Shown here: in pieces, positions 5,614 through 6,876 of the stretch
Numbering within the stretch: the stretch's first letter is position 1
Layout of the letters: the number at the start of each line of letters is the position of its first letter
NCBI GenBank assembly: GCA_003559985.1
Contig: PWJP01000025.1
Location: 1 to 6,876 of the forward strand
Direction of reading: 5' to 3'
Source of the DNA: Saprospirales bacterium
Lineage (GTDB): Bacteria > Bacteroidota > Bacteroidia > Chitinophagales > Saprospiraceae
Length of the DNA: 6,876 nucleotides
Position numbers and translations under genes: made by a program
The notes under the pieces: generated by a model
Told to the model about the DNA's origin: nothing
Database searches by the model: none
What the model saw: the letters and a program-made list of their open reading frames with translations, nothing else

Positions 5614-6690
5614 ATGGCTGACAAAACGAGATTCAGAAAGGGTGTACTTCACGGAGATGAAGTCACAGAACTATTAAATTACGCCAACGAAAACGACTTT
5701 GCCATTCCTGCAGTCAATGTGGTGGGGACCAATTCCATCAATGCGGTAATGCAGACGGCAAGAGATGTAAACAGTCCAGTTATCATTCAATTCAGCAATG
5801 GAGGAGCCTCCTTTTACGCAGGCAAGGGCCTCGACAACAGCAAACAGGAAGCCGCTATTTTAGGTGGAATTTCCGGAGCCATGCACGTTCACGCCCTCGC
5901 AGAAGCTTACGGGGTGACCGTAATTATGCATACAGACCACTGCGCCAGGAAATTGATACCCTGGGTAGAAGGGTTGATTGAAGCGGGCGAGAAGTTTTAC
6001 GAAAAGCAAGGATACCCGCTATATTCGAGTCATATGCTTGACCTCTCTGAAGAGCCCATTGAAGAAAATATCGCTACCTGCGTAGAATTTCACAAACGTA
6101 TGTCCAAAATCGGCATGACGCTGGAAATCGAGCTGGGGGTAACCGGTGGTGAAGAGGACGGTGTTGACAATACGGATATCGACAGTTCGAGACTCTACAC
6201 ACAGCCTGAAGAGGTCGCCTACGCCTACGAAAAACTGAATGAGATAAGCGACAAATTCATGGTTGCTGCTGCATTTGGTAATGTACACGGTGTGTATAAG
6301 CCCGGCAATGTGGAGTTGCGCCCGGAGATTCTCAAAAACTCCCAGGAGCACGTTACCGAAAAGTTTAAGACAGGGAAGAACCCTATCAATTTTGTCTTCC
6401 ACGGCGGTTCCGGATCCTCGAGAAAAGAAATCAGGGAGGCCATTGGTTACGGTGCCATCAAAATGAACATTGATACCGATTTGCAGTGGGCATTTTGGGA
6501 TGGTGTTCGAAATTACTACGGCGAGCACAAAGATTATCTCCAGGGGCAAATTGGCAATCCAGACGGAGATGACAAGCCCAATAAGAAATTTTACGATCCG
6601 AGAAAGTGGTTGAGGCATGCGGAAGAGTCCTTCATAACAAGGCTAAGACAGGCTTTTGAGGACCTGAACTGCATTGGGAAAAATGCCTGA
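5614..6690 (+). CDS. fbaA: Class II fructose-bisphosphate aldolase
   Basis: A cytoplasmic zinc enzyme of 358 residues that cleaves or forms fructose 1,6-bisphosphate from dihydroxyacetone phosphate and glyceraldehyde 3-phosphate, in glycolysis and gluconeogenesis. Length and motifs match the E. coli FbaA-like (class IIA) group, with numbering one lower than E. coli: HTDHC at 106-110 containing catalytic Asp108 and zinc ligand His109; LEIELGVTGGEEDG at 170-183 with catalytic Glu181; zinc ligand His225 in FGNVHGVY; zinc ligand His263 in FHGGSGS with the phosphate-binding glycines; and NIDTD at 285-289. Everything expected is in place. An in-frame TAA at 5593-5595 fixes the ATG. The gene has its own candidate promoter downstream of the trxB terminator and ends in a hairpin shared with the convergent tRNA gene, so it is likely a single-gene unit. 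Confidence 0.97.
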   Translation: MADKTRFRKGVLHGDEVTELLNYANENDFAIPAVNVVGTNSINAVMQTARDVNSPVIIQFSNGGASFYAGKGLDNSKQEAAILGGISGAMHVHALAEAYGVTVIMHTDHCARKLIPWVEGLIEAGEKFYEKQGYPLYSSHMLDLSEEPIEENIATCVEFHKRMSKIGMTLEIELGVTGGEEDGVDNTDIDSSRLYTQPEEVAYAYEKLNEISDKFMVAAAFGNVHGVYKPGNVELRPEILKNSQEHVTEKFKTGKNPINFVFHGGSGSSRKEIREAIGYGAIKMNIDTDLQWAFWDGVRNYYGEHKDYLQGQIGNPDGDDKPNKKFYDPRKWLRHAEESFITRLRQAFEDLNCIGKNA

Positions 6691-6721
6691 CGCCTGAAAG
6701 AATAAAAAGACAGGTAGAAAT

Positions 6722-6761
6722 AAAAAATGCCAATTGTCTGCTGGACGATCGGCATTTTTTT
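6722..6761. terminator. Bidirectional intrinsic terminator between fbaA and tRNA-fMet
   Basis: AAAAAATGCC (6722-6731) is the exact reverse complement of GGCATTTTTT (6751-6760). The inner sequence continues the stem: after one A-C mismatch, ATTGTC pairs with GACGAT (one G-U) around the loop TGCTG. The T run follows the GC part on the plus strand and the A run gives a U tract on the minus strand, so it suits both the fbaA and the tRNA transcript. Confidence 0.8.
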
Positions 6762-6766
6762 CGTAG

Positions 6767-6839
<73 letters not shown>

Positions 6840-6847
6840 ATATAGAC

Positions 6848-6864
6848 CCGCTTTTTTCAAGCGG
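6848..6864 (-). other. Small hairpin in the 5' leader of pre-tRNA-fMet
   Basis: CCGCTT (6848-6853) and AAGCGG (6859-6864) form a perfect six-base-pair stem with a five-base loop. It lies between the -7 element and the mature tRNA, close to the expected transcript start, so it would be the first structure of the pre-tRNA leader. Its role is unknown; the leader is removed by RNase P. Confidence 0.35.
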
Positions 6865-6868
6865 ACTG

Positions 6869-6876
6869 CAAAGGTA
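6869..6876 (-). promoter_or_regulatory. -7 promoter element of tRNA-fMet
   Basis: The minus strand reads TACCTTTG, an exact TAnnTTTG match, 30 bases before the first base of the tRNA and at the very edge of the window. The upstream TTTG half would lie outside. Transcription is expected to start near 6861-6864. Confidence 0.55.

Noticed and set aside
6019..6618. A 199-codon minus-strand reading frame inside fbaA.
   Set aside because: It is fully antisense to an intact aldolase with all catalytic residues, and it has no domain-like pattern or promoter. It is a shadow of fbaA codon use.

Overview
The window looks like ordinary chromosomal DNA from a member of the Bacteroidota. Four things point there. 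The promoter-like sites fit the TTTG / TAnnTTTG pattern of that phylum, two of them with an exact 19-base spacer. Starts lack Shine-Dalgarno sequences and are preceded by A/T-rich leaders. A DUF1573 lipoprotein lies upstream of yajC. The small outer-membrane barrel protein has a signal peptide ending in Ala-Gln. A more exact placement cannot be made by eye.

Layout from left to right: (1) the N-terminal part of an outer-membrane beta-barrel protein on the minus strand, running off the left edge; (2) a plus-strand two-helix membrane protein of unknown function with a strong promoter; (3) a minus-strand pair, DUF1573 lipoprotein then yajC, ending in an intrinsic terminator that overlaps the yajC stop codon; (4) shikimate kinase (aroK), divergent from the DUF1573 gene; (5) a minus-strand subtilisin-family protease with four predicted N-terminal membrane helices; (6) thioredoxin reductase (trxB), divergent from the protease; (7) class II fructose-bisphosphate aldolase (fbaA), apparently with its own promoter inside the trxB terminator region; (8) an initiator tRNA-fMet on the minus strand, convergent with fbaA and sharing a bidirectional terminator with it.

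Most genes seem to be independent transcription units: orientation flips often, gaps are 25 to 228 bases, and several genes carry their own promoter-like and terminator-like sites. They cover unrelated housekeeping tasks: envelope and Sec translocation, aromatic amino acid synthesis, thiol redox balance, glycolysis/gluconeogenesis and translation initiation. I see no mobile element, CRISPR array, prophage, defence island or biosynthetic cluster, and no broken gene. There is no gene-free stretch above 300 bases. The least ordinary items are the polytopic membrane-anchored subtilase, the unassigned 181-residue membrane protein, and a few regulatory-scale structures (a promoter nested in a terminator, and a palindrome upstream of yajC).
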